Shown here piece after piece: positions 45,683-56,675 of a stretch of 64,000 bases of DNA (within the stretch, counting starts at the first letter, position 1; the number at the start of each line of letters is the position of its first letter). The position numbers and the translations under genes were made by a program. Source of the DNA: Paraphaeosphaeria minitans (taxonomy: Eukaryota; Ascomycota; Dothideomycetes; Pleosporales; Didymosphaeriaceae); contig WJXW01000003.1 in assembly GCA_015832175.1 (NCBI GenBank), positions 434,001 to 498,000 of the forward strand, given 5' to 3'. The notes beneath the pieces were generated by a model that saw only the letters and a list, made by a program, of their open reading frames with translations, was not told the DNA's origin and made no database searches.

Positions 45683-46769
45683 ATGACTTACACCAGGAAG
45701 CAAGTCTTCACAGCCTTCAGCGCTGTCGTAAGTCGCAAGCTCGTTTCAGCCTGAGCAAGATACTCACAAAACACAGTTTCTCATTTTAGTGACAGCACTT
45801 GCCGCGTAGGATTAGACGAAACAGAAACTATCACTTCAACTGACCTATAACAGATACGCTACATCCAACGCGACCAAACTGTCTCTTCCCATACCAAATG
45901 GTCTGGCTTACGCAACTACATTCCTCCCGGTCATCTCCGGCCTCTTGCTCGAAGCTGGCTATGATCTCACCCGTCGAAAAGAGCGTCGCAAGCGACTCAA
46001 TCGCGGAGAAATCCAGCGACCGCCGCTTGTCATTATTGCGAACACTCTGATCTTCATCTACTCCACCGTTGTGGTCACACTGCTTGGAACCCATGCAGCC
46101 CCACCATCGGGACTGGATTGTGGCTTGCGCGAACGATGGTCTACTCTCTACCGAAACAAAGATGTAGATGCCGTACGCACGATACAAGATACATTCAAGT
46201 GTTGCGGGTTGAAGAATTCTCGCGATATGGCATGGCCCTTTCCAGACAAAACGCATAAGCCTACGGCGTGTGAGGAATCCTTTGGCCATACGAATGGCTG
46301 TCTGGGCCCGTGGAAAACCGAGGAGCAACGGATGGCAGGTATACTCATGGCAGTCGTAGCGCTACTATTTGTGTGGCAGGTCGGTTGCTCTTATTGGACT
46401 GCTGCTCTGATCTTCTTCACTGACAACAAAAAGTTTGCTATCATTGCGATACCTACAAAGCGAGAGTCTTGGCTACATAGCGTTGTTCCTGACAGAGTCT
46501 CGCGCATGATCGCGGGCGAGGATCGCAACAGCAACAATAACAACAACAGCAACGACGGTCCCCGCCGCGCAATCGACTACTTGCCCGACTTCAATCGATA
46601 CTCCGATCGAGTAGAGGAAGAGAACAGCGACGGCGACGTTGAGAATGGAGGGCGCAAGACCATCAAATCAGGTACTGAACGAGTGGAAAACATTTTCGCG
46701 GGCAGGAGCGATGATGCAGGGCAAGAGCGAGAGCGTGTTGAGAACGAATGGCTGCGGTCCTCAAATTAG
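45683..46769 (+). CDS. Tetraspanin-like membrane protein
   Basis: Exons are 45683-45727, 45777-45805 and 45854-46769 (introns 49 and 48 nt), giving 329 residues. The first transmembrane segment is built across three exons (FTAFSAV, FLILVTALAA, Y). Others are AYATTFLPVISGLLLEAG, PLVIIANTLIFIYSTVVVTL and GILMAVVALLFVWQVGCSYW. The large extracellular loop before the last segment contains the tetraspanin hallmark CCG (DTFKCCGLKNSRD) plus two further cysteines (TACEES, NGCLG). The cytoplasmic tail is long, Asn/Asp/Glu-rich, with a run NSNNNNNSND. Fungal tetraspanins organise membrane domains and some are needed for appressorium function. Which subgroup this belongs to is uncertain. Confidence 0.85.
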
Positions 46770-47652
46770 TATCAACTGGCGTGTGTGGAGCGAGAGCAAG
46801 CGTGGTAGGATGGTAATGCTTATGACCTGACGGCTTGGGCATGAGAAGCCCACCTAATGACTTGATATGGCAGGCGTTATGGCGTTAACGGTGGGGTCGT
46901 TGCGGCTTTGAAAAGGAAACGGTTCCGGGCTTGCATTTCAAAATGCAGGAATATCTGCCCACCTTTGCCGGTTACACTTCACGTATTTCACAAGCTGCAC
47001 ACGGAATATCAAAGAGACTCCCTTCTTCCCAATTTTTGCTATTTCATCTCTTACTAGTGACCAGAAATCTTAGTCCAACCCGCTAAGTCTTCTTGCAACC
47101 ACTCTAAGTCGAGCCTCGTGTAAGTGTAACGGCATGCATTCTCGACGACAATGTGCTATTTATCTCGCGCCGTGACCAAAAAATCCTTGATACGAATGGG
47201 GGCTTATTTGAAAGCCAGGTTTTGCGGGGTAGTAGACTGAGAGGTACGATCGTGCAAGCTGAGCTGAATACGAGCCCATGACAAAGATTCCGACGGCCCC
47301 TTGCATACGACAAAACCACGTAGCAATAATTTTGCCAAGTTCATGACGATAGGGCAACTCCCGAACCATTCCGTCCATCCTACAGCGGTTCGAGAGGGCA
47401 GTGCACAGTTGCGGAGTGTTGTTTAAGGGTACGAAAGGGTTGAGAAACAACGAAGGTATCGCTATATTCTAGATTTCGCGATGCGATAATAGAAGCTACG
47501 ATAGCGGTCATCAAAACAGAGGGGACATATAAAGGGGTGCGGCATCGCACATCTTTGGTTCATCAGCATCCATCATCAAACAATCACTTAGCAACAAATC
47601 AACTCCAGCATCACTCGTTCTGGAGACCTTCAATTACATCCATTCTCTCAAA
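46770..47652. other. Intergenic region ending in a promoter-like leader
   Basis: No gene recognised up to 47500. TATAAA at 47528-47533, followed by a CA-rich leader (CATCATCAAACAATCACTTA) up to CAAAATG at 47653, is the usual shape of a strong fungal promoter for a small secreted protein. Confidence 0.45.
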
Positions 47653-47861
47653 ATGTACTTCTCCAAAGTCGCACTATCGACACCCGTGCGATGACCGCTC
47701 CAACTGCGACGGAATTCGACTTTGAAGCCCGTCAGCTTGATCTTGATGTCGATTTCGATGTCGACGTCAACGCCGGCGTGGATTGGACCGTAGCTGACAA
47801 GGGCTCTGTCAAAGCTCGCGAAGCTAGAGGCTTTGGTTGCGGAATCCTTTCTTCTAGCTAA
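47653..47861 (+). pseudogene. Probable frameshifted small secreted protein
   Basis: The ATG at 47653 starts a signal-peptide-like MYFSKVAL but hits a stop after 13 codons. A second frame beginning with ATG at 47691 continues for 56 codons to the stop at 47859-47861, reading TATEFDFEARQLDLDVDFDV and ending near FGCGILSSS. An Asp/Val repeat (DLDVDFDVDVNAGVDW) is prominent. The good promoter and leader suggest a once functional secreted protein that lost part of its signal sequence. Alternatively, the 56-residue frame could be used by itself. Confidence 0.4.
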
Positions 47862-48675
47862 TAATGCAACGACCATGTAAGTACCCTAGCTAGCATGAAT
47901 CGACCGGAGAGCGGGGTTATTAACATTCCTTTCAATGCAAGAACGTTGCTGGCGGTCGCACTGGTGGCTACTGTGGTGGATTCCTGTACCATACGTGCAC
48001 TTCGGCTAGATTACCTTGTTCGACACGAATTCAAGCTAGAAAGAAACGAAACGATGGAGACAAAGAAGGTATGGGATTGTGGTTGAACCCTTGAGAGCCT
48101 TGAGCTTTTTGGTTGAAGGTACTTGCGCTTGGTGTACACCACTCGTTATGGCTTTCCTAAGTACAGTACCTGGAAACAGGTGTATCTGCTCTTGATTAGA
48201 TTCAATGCAGTACCTACTGATTGTGTTCTCAGAAGGTCTGCCGGCATGCCTTTGTTTTCTGCCTGAAAAATTCAGATGTTGATGTACACAAATTCAAATT
48301 CACAACGACGCTTTGCTTTACAGTATTGAAGTTACATAGCCGACTTGGTGCTAAAGTAGGTTTAGATTCGGGTGCTTGTTGCCTATTTCCGATTGGTTGA
48401 GTCGGATGTTCCTGACACCTTTGGCGTCACCCCCTCAATCCATGGGTAGGTCCTCTTCAACCGGCCCTAGAGTCACACAGCAATCGCGATCTCTACTTTC
48501 GGTGCGCGGTTGCAATGACCCTATCACACTCTTTTGCATTTGTTTGCGAGCCGGGTGACGCAAATTGTATCTCTCGAATGTCGACGATAGCACCGACGTA
48601 TACCTACCTACGCAACTCACGTAACCGAGGGACTGAGGAGAGGGGCTTCCGCCGGGTTGGGTAGCTCCTACTTAG
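47862..48675. other. Intergenic region before the SDHA-like gene
   Basis: No gene recognised. If the SDHA-like gene has an upstream first exon, it would lie here, but I could not define one. Confidence 0.45.
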
Positions 48676-48750
48676 GGCCAACTTCCTGAGTTTATTTCCT
48701 ACATATGGGGTCGTCCTACATGTGTACATTCGAACTTATTGTCCGTCGCG

Positions 48751-50891
48751 ATTCAACGCCAGAGATTTGGTGCACGACGCTTCTTCCTGAAGAAGACGCC
48801 AGGATTCCCGCCCTATGCACGGGAATTTGCGACTAGTCAGGATGTAAAAGGGCTGACGATTATCGATCACCATTACGAGTGAGTTCTTTTAAAACTCATA
48901 TTAAGGAAAGAGATTTTAACAATGCCAGTGCAATTGTTGTTGGCGCCGGAGGCGCCGGGCTGCGTGCAGCAGTAGGCCTTACCGAGGCTGGTTTGAAAAC
49001 AGCATGTGTTTCCAAGCTGTTCCCGACGCGCTCGCATACTGTAGCTGCTCAAGGCGGTATATAAACCCGACTGTGACTGAAATGGTGTCCCTATTGACAT
49101 CAATAGGGATCAATGCTGCTCTTGGTAACATGACTGAGGACGATTGGAGGTGGCACATGTACGATACAGTTAAAGGTTCCGACTGGCTTGGAGACCAAGA
49201 TGCGATCCATTACATGACGAAAGAAGCGATACCCGCAGTTGTTGAGCTTGAGAATTATGGAATGCCTTTTTCGCGAACCTCCGACGGAACAATATATCAA
49301 CGAGCACTTGGAGGGCAGTCATTGAAGTATGGAAAGGGTGGCCAGGCGTATCGAACTGCGTGTGCTGCTGATCGAACAGGCCACGCTATGCTCCACACCC
49401 TGTATGGCCAAAGCTTAAAGCATGGCGTGCAATTCTTTATTGAGTACTTTGCTCTAGATTTGATGATGGAAGGTGGAAAATGCGTAGGTATCACGGCCTT
49501 GAATATGGAAGACGGTACTTGCCATCGTATGTTTGCGAAGAACACAGTCCTAGCAACTGGCGGTGAGTATGTCTGTTGATAAAAACCTAATTAGACCCAC
49601 TGACAGTGCAGGCTATGGTAGAGCATATTTCTCTGCAACGAGCGCGCACACAAGTACTGGCGACGGAAATGCCATGGTCGCAAGAGCTGGGCTCCCGCTC
49701 CAAGACATGGAGTTCGTTCAATTTCATCCTTCTGGCATTTATGGCGCTGGCGTATGTCCACTTAATGTCCCCTGGGGAAATCCTGACTAACAATACGCAG
49801 GTCCTCAGCACAGAAGGAGCACGCGGAGAAGGAGGCTATCTTCTCAATGCGGAAGGAGAGCGCTTTATGGAGCGCTATGCACCAACAGCGAAAGACCTTG
49901 CAAGCCGAGATGTTGTTTCTCGCAGCATGAACCTAGAGATAATACAAGAACGTGGGTGTGGACCTGACAAAGATCATATCCACCTGCAGCTATCCCACTT
50001 ACCGAAAGAAATCATCATGGAACGGTTGCCAGGAATTGCCGAAACTGCTGCAATTTTTGCCGGCATTGACATTATGAAACAACCTATTCCTGTTTTACCA
50101 ACCGTCCATTACTGCATGGACGGTGTGCCGACTAACTTCAAGGGACAGGTCTTGGATGTACGGGAAGGGAAAGAGGCAGTAGTGGACGGATTGTACGCGG
50201 CAGGCGAAGTTGCATGTGTTAGCGTACATGGCGCCAATAGGCTTGATGCGAACTCTCTCCTCGATATCGTCGTATTTGTAAATGAAATATTGCCTTGCCA
50301 TTGCACCAAAATACAGGTACTCACATCGAACAGGGACGAGCGACAGCCTTACATATTGCAGAAAATTTCGCACCCTCGGCACCTCATCACGCCGCCCCTA
50401 CAGAGGTTGGAATAGACTCTATTAATGGGATTCAAACTACCCTAAATTCAGCCGGCTCGTCTTCGACGGCTGCCTTGAGAGACGAGATGCAGCGCACGAT
50501 GCAATCCACCACAGCAGTGTTTCGCACCCAGGACTCCCTCGCCACGGGTAACGACCAGCTACGTGCCATTGAGATGCGGTTCGATAGTGATCTCAAAGTC
50601 ACTGACAAGAGCTTAATCTGGAATTCGGACCTGGTCGAAACTCTTGAGCTGCGAAATTTGCTCACAAACGCTGTTCAGACGAGCAAGGCAGCGCTTACAA
50701 GAACAGAGAGTCGTGGCGCACATGCACGAGATGATTATAAGGATAGAGACGATGCCAAGTGGATGGAGCACAGTTTGACGTGGCAAAAAGGCGTGGGTAA
50801 AGATGTGGATTGGGCGACGCGTGCAGTGACCATGCAAACTCTGGATGAGGCGGAGTGCAAGAGCGTGCCACCAGTGCAAAGATCATACTGA
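48751..50891 (+). CDS. Succinate dehydrogenase flavoprotein subunit-like (SDHA paralogue), start unresolved
   Basis: SDHA oxidises succinate with covalently bound FAD in mitochondrial complex II. Exons are (open frame)-48878, 48929-49056, 49107-49562, 49612-49751, 49801-50277 and 50334-50891; all five introns (49-56 nt) keep phase and about 629 codons are covered, nearly full length. Before the FAD-binding [19 protein letters not shown], the sequence has a basic presequence ([20 protein letters not shown]) and IIDHHYDA. The flavinylation motif [15 protein letters not shown] is intact, as is the catalytic arginine motif [11 protein letters not shown]. Conserved positions differ: HPTG is HPSG, HYNMGG is HYCMDG, and NRLGANSLLD is [10 protein letters not shown]. 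The frame is open to a stop at 48673 but contains no ATG; ATGs at 48705 and 48720 are in another frame. Either a short first exon, a frameshift near 48750 or start loss must be assumed. A second, normal SDHA is expected elsewhere. Confidence 0.85.
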
Positions 50892-52623
50892 AATCCAACG
50901 CACCTCCCCCGCCCACCGCTTCTACAAGTTGTGAATTCTTCTTTCCTTCCCAGCCTGCACCGTCGTGTAAAAGTAAAAATAAGCGCAGGATGCGTCAAGA
51001 AACAATATGTAGCCGAGGTGATGCCTTTGCTGTGCCTCATTGACTGACCAACCGTTTTAGAAGGGCCCCTCCAGCGCTCCGGTACATCGTTCCACCAATA
51101 ACTGAAAGCAATCGTGGGGCGGCAGTACTGGGTTGCAAGTATATTTGGGGCACGGTACGTGTATCACAGCATCAAACAGGGTCATTTGAATAGCCTCGAG
51201 GTGAAGTCGCACGAATTTACCACCGACTCCATACCAAAAAGAGCCCACAGTAGATGCATGCAATATTCGTTACTCGAAAAATGTGGAGGAAATGCAAACA
51301 TCTGAAGACGAGCAGTTTTAGTACCTCCCGTTAGAATTGTCATTGTGACAACGCTCCTCCATCCCGAATGAAAACCCCACAAAGTGATGCTATCAGTTGC
51401 TACTTCGAGTGGTGGAGCGCTGCTGAATATGCCAGTCATTGGGACAAATTTGGCGTGCCTTGCTGCAGCATCGCGCGCTTCTATCTCTCCTTAAGGACAT
51501 GATCTGATATGACATCAGCGCTTACCGTTATTGTAACCAGCGGTCGGTTGCTGATACTTGCAGGCGCTCAAGGCGCAGGGAGAGCCCACACTTCCAATCC
51601 GCGAAGTGTGGGCAGGGGAGCTCGGCTCGCATTTGCAGCACACCCGGAACCCTGGCCCATGCGCACCACACAATGCTGGAATCATTATGCCTGGTCCTCA
51701 GTTCTAGGAAAAGACTTAGAACAATCTGGGGAAGAGTTTCCTAAAATTTAATAATATCGATACTGTTTCTGCGCATGATTCGATTGAGCATTCCAAATGC
51801 CTAATCACAGGCACAATGGCACTCGCTAACTTTATTGCGGCGTATACATGTAAGCAATAGTCGTCGGATGGTTTTGAACGTAGTCTTTGAATGTAGACTC
51901 TAAGGTTTGGCTAATATTTCAATCCTCAGGAGTTGCGTCGGACGTGCAAACACCCTGTAGGAAAGCGCTGCCAGGTTGTACGCCCTCTAACACCTTAAGA
52001 ACGATAACACTCATCTCGTACAGCGATGGCTATCACCTGAAGTACAATGAGGGGTTCGAAGACTTTCATGTGGAGTGTTCCCATGAGATGCTTTGCAATA
52101 AACCGCCAATCGTAATAGTGAATGACATGCAGAGCTCACAAGGCATCTAATATCCTCTCCTTACCCCACTTTTACAATCTATACCTTCTCTCTATTGAAT
52201 TTCTTCGAAAAGTCGGCGGTAAAGTTGAACTGCTGTTGGAGATATTGCCCCTGGAACTCAGCAGTCTTGTTGGGCATAAGTAGTCTATCCGGGGATTGAG
52301 AAAATCCATGGCATGATGCGTATGCGGCGTGGTTAAGAGACGCAGTTTACATAAGGCATGTCTAGAGCAGCGCTGCCAGGATTGATTTAAAGTTAAACTC
52401 GCCGGCGTCGGTCCAAAGCCAAAGTCGCCGTTCAATCGGCGGCCCGTGGCCCACGCGGTTACCTACACCTTTGTCTTGGCTTGTTATCAATTGTTGTTCG
52501 CGTGAGCTAGGCAGCAGCCCAGCCACTGTTACTTACCACTCGCGTTGGCGGCTTGGGAGCTGCTTGCTACTCTCTCATCAAATTGTTACATTTTATCTCA
52601 CCGTATCGCTGGATGGACCAGTC
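50892..52623. other. Spacer between SDHA-like and ABC genes
   Basis: No firm gene. A frame at about 51887-52150 encodes a peptide with four cysteines (TPCRKALPGCTP, VECSHEMLCNKPP). An ATG at 51819 followed by a GTAAGC donor and CCTCAG acceptor could lead into it, but that splice creates a stop codon. It remains a low-confidence candidate for a small protein. A hairpin lies at 51584-51613. Confidence 0.4.
51584..51613. repeat. Perfect 11-bp inverted repeat (hairpin)
   Basis: GCCCACACTTC is separated by eight bases from GAAGTGTGGGC. No T-run follows. Function unknown. Confidence 0.85.
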
Positions 52624-55600
52624 ATGACAGCCGAAAGTCACGATGTTGTGACTGCCTCCGGCAACCAGGTCTACACTCATCTGTCCAACGACGCCGCGGC
52701 CATACCTACTATCCCACCAGATCGTTAGCACACCAACAGTCGTCAAGTACGAAACTCTTTTTCGCTATGCAACGAATTATGACATCTGCTTCCTTACTGT
52801 CAGTGGGCTCAGTGCTATCGCCGCAGGTGCAAGTTTGCCATTGATGACCATCATTTATAGCTCCCTCGCTAGTACCGTAAGCTGTGTAGCCTCGCTGATT
52901 CCACAGCGCAAGTCCACGCGCAACATACTAAGAACGTGGAAAGTTCCAAGGATTTTTTTTGGGCACTGTCTCCGGATCACACTTTATGCATGAGGTAAAT
53001 CGATTGACGCTGTATTTTGTCTATCTTGCTATTGGCCAGTTTGTCACTATTTATATTCCCACGGTCGGATTCAACTATGTCGGTGAACACATTGCCGCCA
53101 AAGTCCGAGCAAATTATCTCGCAGGTCTCCTCCGACAAAATATGGCTTATTTCGATCTTCTTGGAGCTGGCGAAATTGTAAGTCAAACCTCCAAATACAA
53201 CGGGTTGTATGGAACACTGACCTTCTGTAGACAACTCGAAATCACGGCCGATACCAATTTATTCCAAGACGGAATTTCAGGAAAGCTGGCATTGACCCTG
53301 CAAAGCATCGCAAACTTCATCACAGCCTACATCATCTCCTACATTCGCTATTGGAAATTGGCGCTCATATTGACATCGACCATCGTGGCTATTGTCCTTA
53401 CGGGAGGAGCACTAGGCCGTCTGTCTATTGGATGGTCAAGCCTCTCTCTCGCGTCTTACGCCAAGGGTGGGTTGATTGTCGAAGAGACCATAAGCTCGAT
53501 CAGGAATACCATTGCAGCTGGTACGCAGGACAGGGTTGTCAAATCGTACAATAAACACTTAGCCGATGCTGGGACTCCCGCATTCCGAGCCAAAGCGACG
53601 ACCACCGCCACGATCGGATTCATGATGTGTTACATCTATCTGTCTTACGCATTGGCTTTTGGCTGGGCAGTAAGTACGTTGCAAGCGGAGAATGCTCTCT
53701 GAGTGATGTTCTCACAATTCTGCTGTCCATTATCATGGGCGCATTTGCATTAGGCAGTGTTGCACCAAATATGCAAGCATTCGCGACCGCGATCGCAGCG
53801 GCCTCAAAAAATTTACTCGACAATCGACCGCCCTTCCCCGCTTGACCCTGGAGACAAGAAAGAGTTGAAAATCGACCGCTCCGAGTTCAAAGGCAAGGTT
53901 GAATTTCGTCAAGTCAAGCTTGTCTATCCCTCGAGGCCACACGTGGTAACTTTGAACTCGGTGAGCTTCGATGCACGACCCAACGAAACAACAGCGCTCG
54001 TAGGAGTATCGGGCTCTGGAAAAAGCTCTTTATTGAGCCTTTGTGAGCGCTTCTACGAGCCATTGGAAGGCAATATTCTGCTCGACGGAGTCGAGATTGA
54101 GGAGCTCAATCTGCAATGGCTTCGGCAGCAGGTGGGCATTGTTTCACAAGAGCCAGTCCTATTTGCCACGAAAGTCGCAGAAAATATTCGACACGGTCTC
54201 ATCGGCACCAAATATGAGCACTTGCCAGACGATGACGAACAGGTATGGACGCTTATCACTGAAGCGGCAACAACGGCCCATGCCCACGACTTTATCTGTG
54301 ACCTTGGCCAAGGATATCAGACCAATGTGGGCATGCGCGGTCTTGTGCTATCAGGCGGTCAGAAACAAAGGATAGCTGTAGCACGAGCAATCATCGGAGA
54401 CCCCAAGATACTGCTGCTAGACGAGGCCACTTCTGCTTTGGACACAAAAAGCGAAGGGATGGTTCAAGCTGCATTAGACCGTGCCTCTCGCGGCCGAACC
54501 ACGATGGTTATTGCACACCGGCTGAGCACTATCAAACGTTCCAAAATCATCGTCATGTCTCATGGAAAAGTTGTCGAGCAAGGCACTCATAATGACCTGC
54601 TCGAAGCGAAGGGAGTTTACCATACCTTGGTCGAAGCCCAGGGAATTAAACATCACAACACATCAACAAGCTCTGATTTATTCTGGGTTCCTGATTCCTC
54701 AAGTGGACAGGTGCGATCGAGTGGGAACGCCGAAGAGGAAAAGAGAGCTTCACACACCGAAAAAGTATCTCTCACCAGCATCACAGAATCAAAAGCACCG
54801 CAATATCCACTCTGGCACCTGGTTGCTACAGTGGCATCATTCAACATACCTGACTGGCGCTATGGTCTCGCCGGAATACTCTGTGCATTTGCGACGGGCG
54901 GTGCAATCCCTGCTCAATCGGTACTCTTTGCTAAATCCATAGCTTCCCTCGCTCTACCGCAGAACGACAACGCAAAGTCTCAGGTCGCCTTTTGGTCATG
55001 GATGTTTTTTTTACTTGCTATCGCCCAGCTTCTCGCGTACTTAGTACAGGCATATGTCGTAGCATGGTGCAGCGAAAAAATGGTCCGCAGAGCCCGAAAT
55101 GCTTGTTTTCGAGCGATATTACGACACGAAGCCGCATTCTTTGACAGACCTGAGAACTCACCAGGCGCTTTGACGTCTTTTATTAGAACCACAGCCAATG
55201 CATTCCCTGTTATTGCTCGATCCTGGCAATGACTACACTCACTAACATTCGCGAATAGAACTTGGCTGGAATTTCCCGTTCCACGCTCAGTACGATTCTC
55301 TCCGCTATAGTCACTCTTTTTGCCGGTCTTATAATTGCATTGGCGATTGGCTGGAAGCTGGCTCTGGTATGCATCTCTACAGTTCCAATTGTACTTGCGT
55401 GCGGTTTCTTCCGTGTCTGGGTGCTGGCTCGGTTCCAGGCTCTATCGAAGCAATTTTACGAAGCATCTGCATCTTACGCATGCGAAAGCACTTCCGCCAT
55501 TCGTACAGTGGCATCTTTGATGAGAGAATATGACGTTCTTTGCAATCATCGCCAACAGTTGCATGAGCAAGGCATACGCTCCCTCAAATCAGTTTTGCAG

Positions 55601-56675
55601 TCCAGCGCACTTTACGCGGCATCTCAAAGCCTCGGATTCGCGGTCAATGCCCTTGCCTTCTGGTATGGCGGCCAACTCATTTCTCAACACGAATACTCAA
55701 TTTTCCAATTCTTTGTGTGCTTTTCCGCCACGGTATTTGGTGCACAGTCCGCCGGAATTATCTTCAGCTTTGCGCCTGACATAGGTAAGGGAAAGCAAGC
55801 TGCTACTGATTTGAAGACCTTGGTTGATCGCAAGCCAATTATTGATAGCTCTTCGATGGAAGGCCGATATTTGAAGAGCACCGAAGGCAATGTCGAATTC
55901 CGCGACGTCCATTTTGAGTATCCAATTAGGTCGCAACTCGCTCTTCGGGGCATTGATATTCACATCAAATCTGGGCAATACGCAGCACTTGTCGGAGCAT
56001 CTGGATCGGGAAAGTCGACAGCAATTTCGCTCCAGATTTTACGACCCGACCCGTGGCGCCATTTACCTGGATGGAATGAATATTTCAACGCTCATTGTCG
56101 CTGCATACCGCCAGCAATTTGCATTAGTGGCACAGGAACCGACGTTGTACCAGGGGACCATTCGTGACAATATCATGATGGGCACAAAAAATGAGGAGGC
56201 CGTCTCAGACGAGAACATCGTGCAAGCTTGCAAAGATGCGAATTTTCTCGAGTTCATTCAGTCACTTCCAGATGGCTTCAATACAGGCAAGCTACGTTCC
56301 TGAAGCCCGACTAATTGGTGCTGGCTAACACCCCGCAGATGCTAGAGTGAAGGGAGGTATGCTCTCTGGTGGACAGAAACAAAGAATTTGTATCGCCCGG
56401 GCGCTCATCCGCAATCCAAAAATACTTCTCCTCGACGAAAATACCAGCGCGTTGGACTCTGAATCGGAACAAGTCGTCCAGACTGCACTTGATGTGGCTG
56501 CCCAGATCGCACGACCATTGCTGTCGGCCACAGACTATCCAGCATTCAGCGAGCAGACGTCATATTCGTGTTGGACAGCGGGCGTGTGCTTGAGAAGGGT
56601 ATTCACAGAGAGCTGATGGAAAGACAGGGGCGGTATTCCGAGCTCGTTCACCTGCAAAACCTACTACAGACATAG
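52624..56675 (+). pseudogene. ABC-B (MDR/P-glycoprotein-type) full transporter, broken
   Basis: All parts of a TMD-NBD-TMD-NBD exporter are present in order. NBD1 has Walker A (GVSGSGKSSL), signature [13 protein letters not shown], Walker B ILLLDEATSAL and IAHRLST. NBD2 has [34 protein letters not shown] (Ala to Asn) and VGHRLSS. No single reading exists. Frame changes are seen near 52710 (+1), 53241 (+1, AAA), 53655 (-1, TTTT), 53805 (+1, six A), 56033 (-5) and 56508 (-1). The intron expected near 55195-55261 has a branch site (CACTAAC) and acceptor but no GT donor. Clean introns remain at 52877-52943 and 53178-53230; a GC-AG intron is likely at 56287-56338. Three of the indels are in short homopolymers and could be sequencing errors, but the 5-base loss and missing donor argue for real decay. 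Such exporters move toxic or fungal-made compounds across membranes. Confidence 0.85.
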
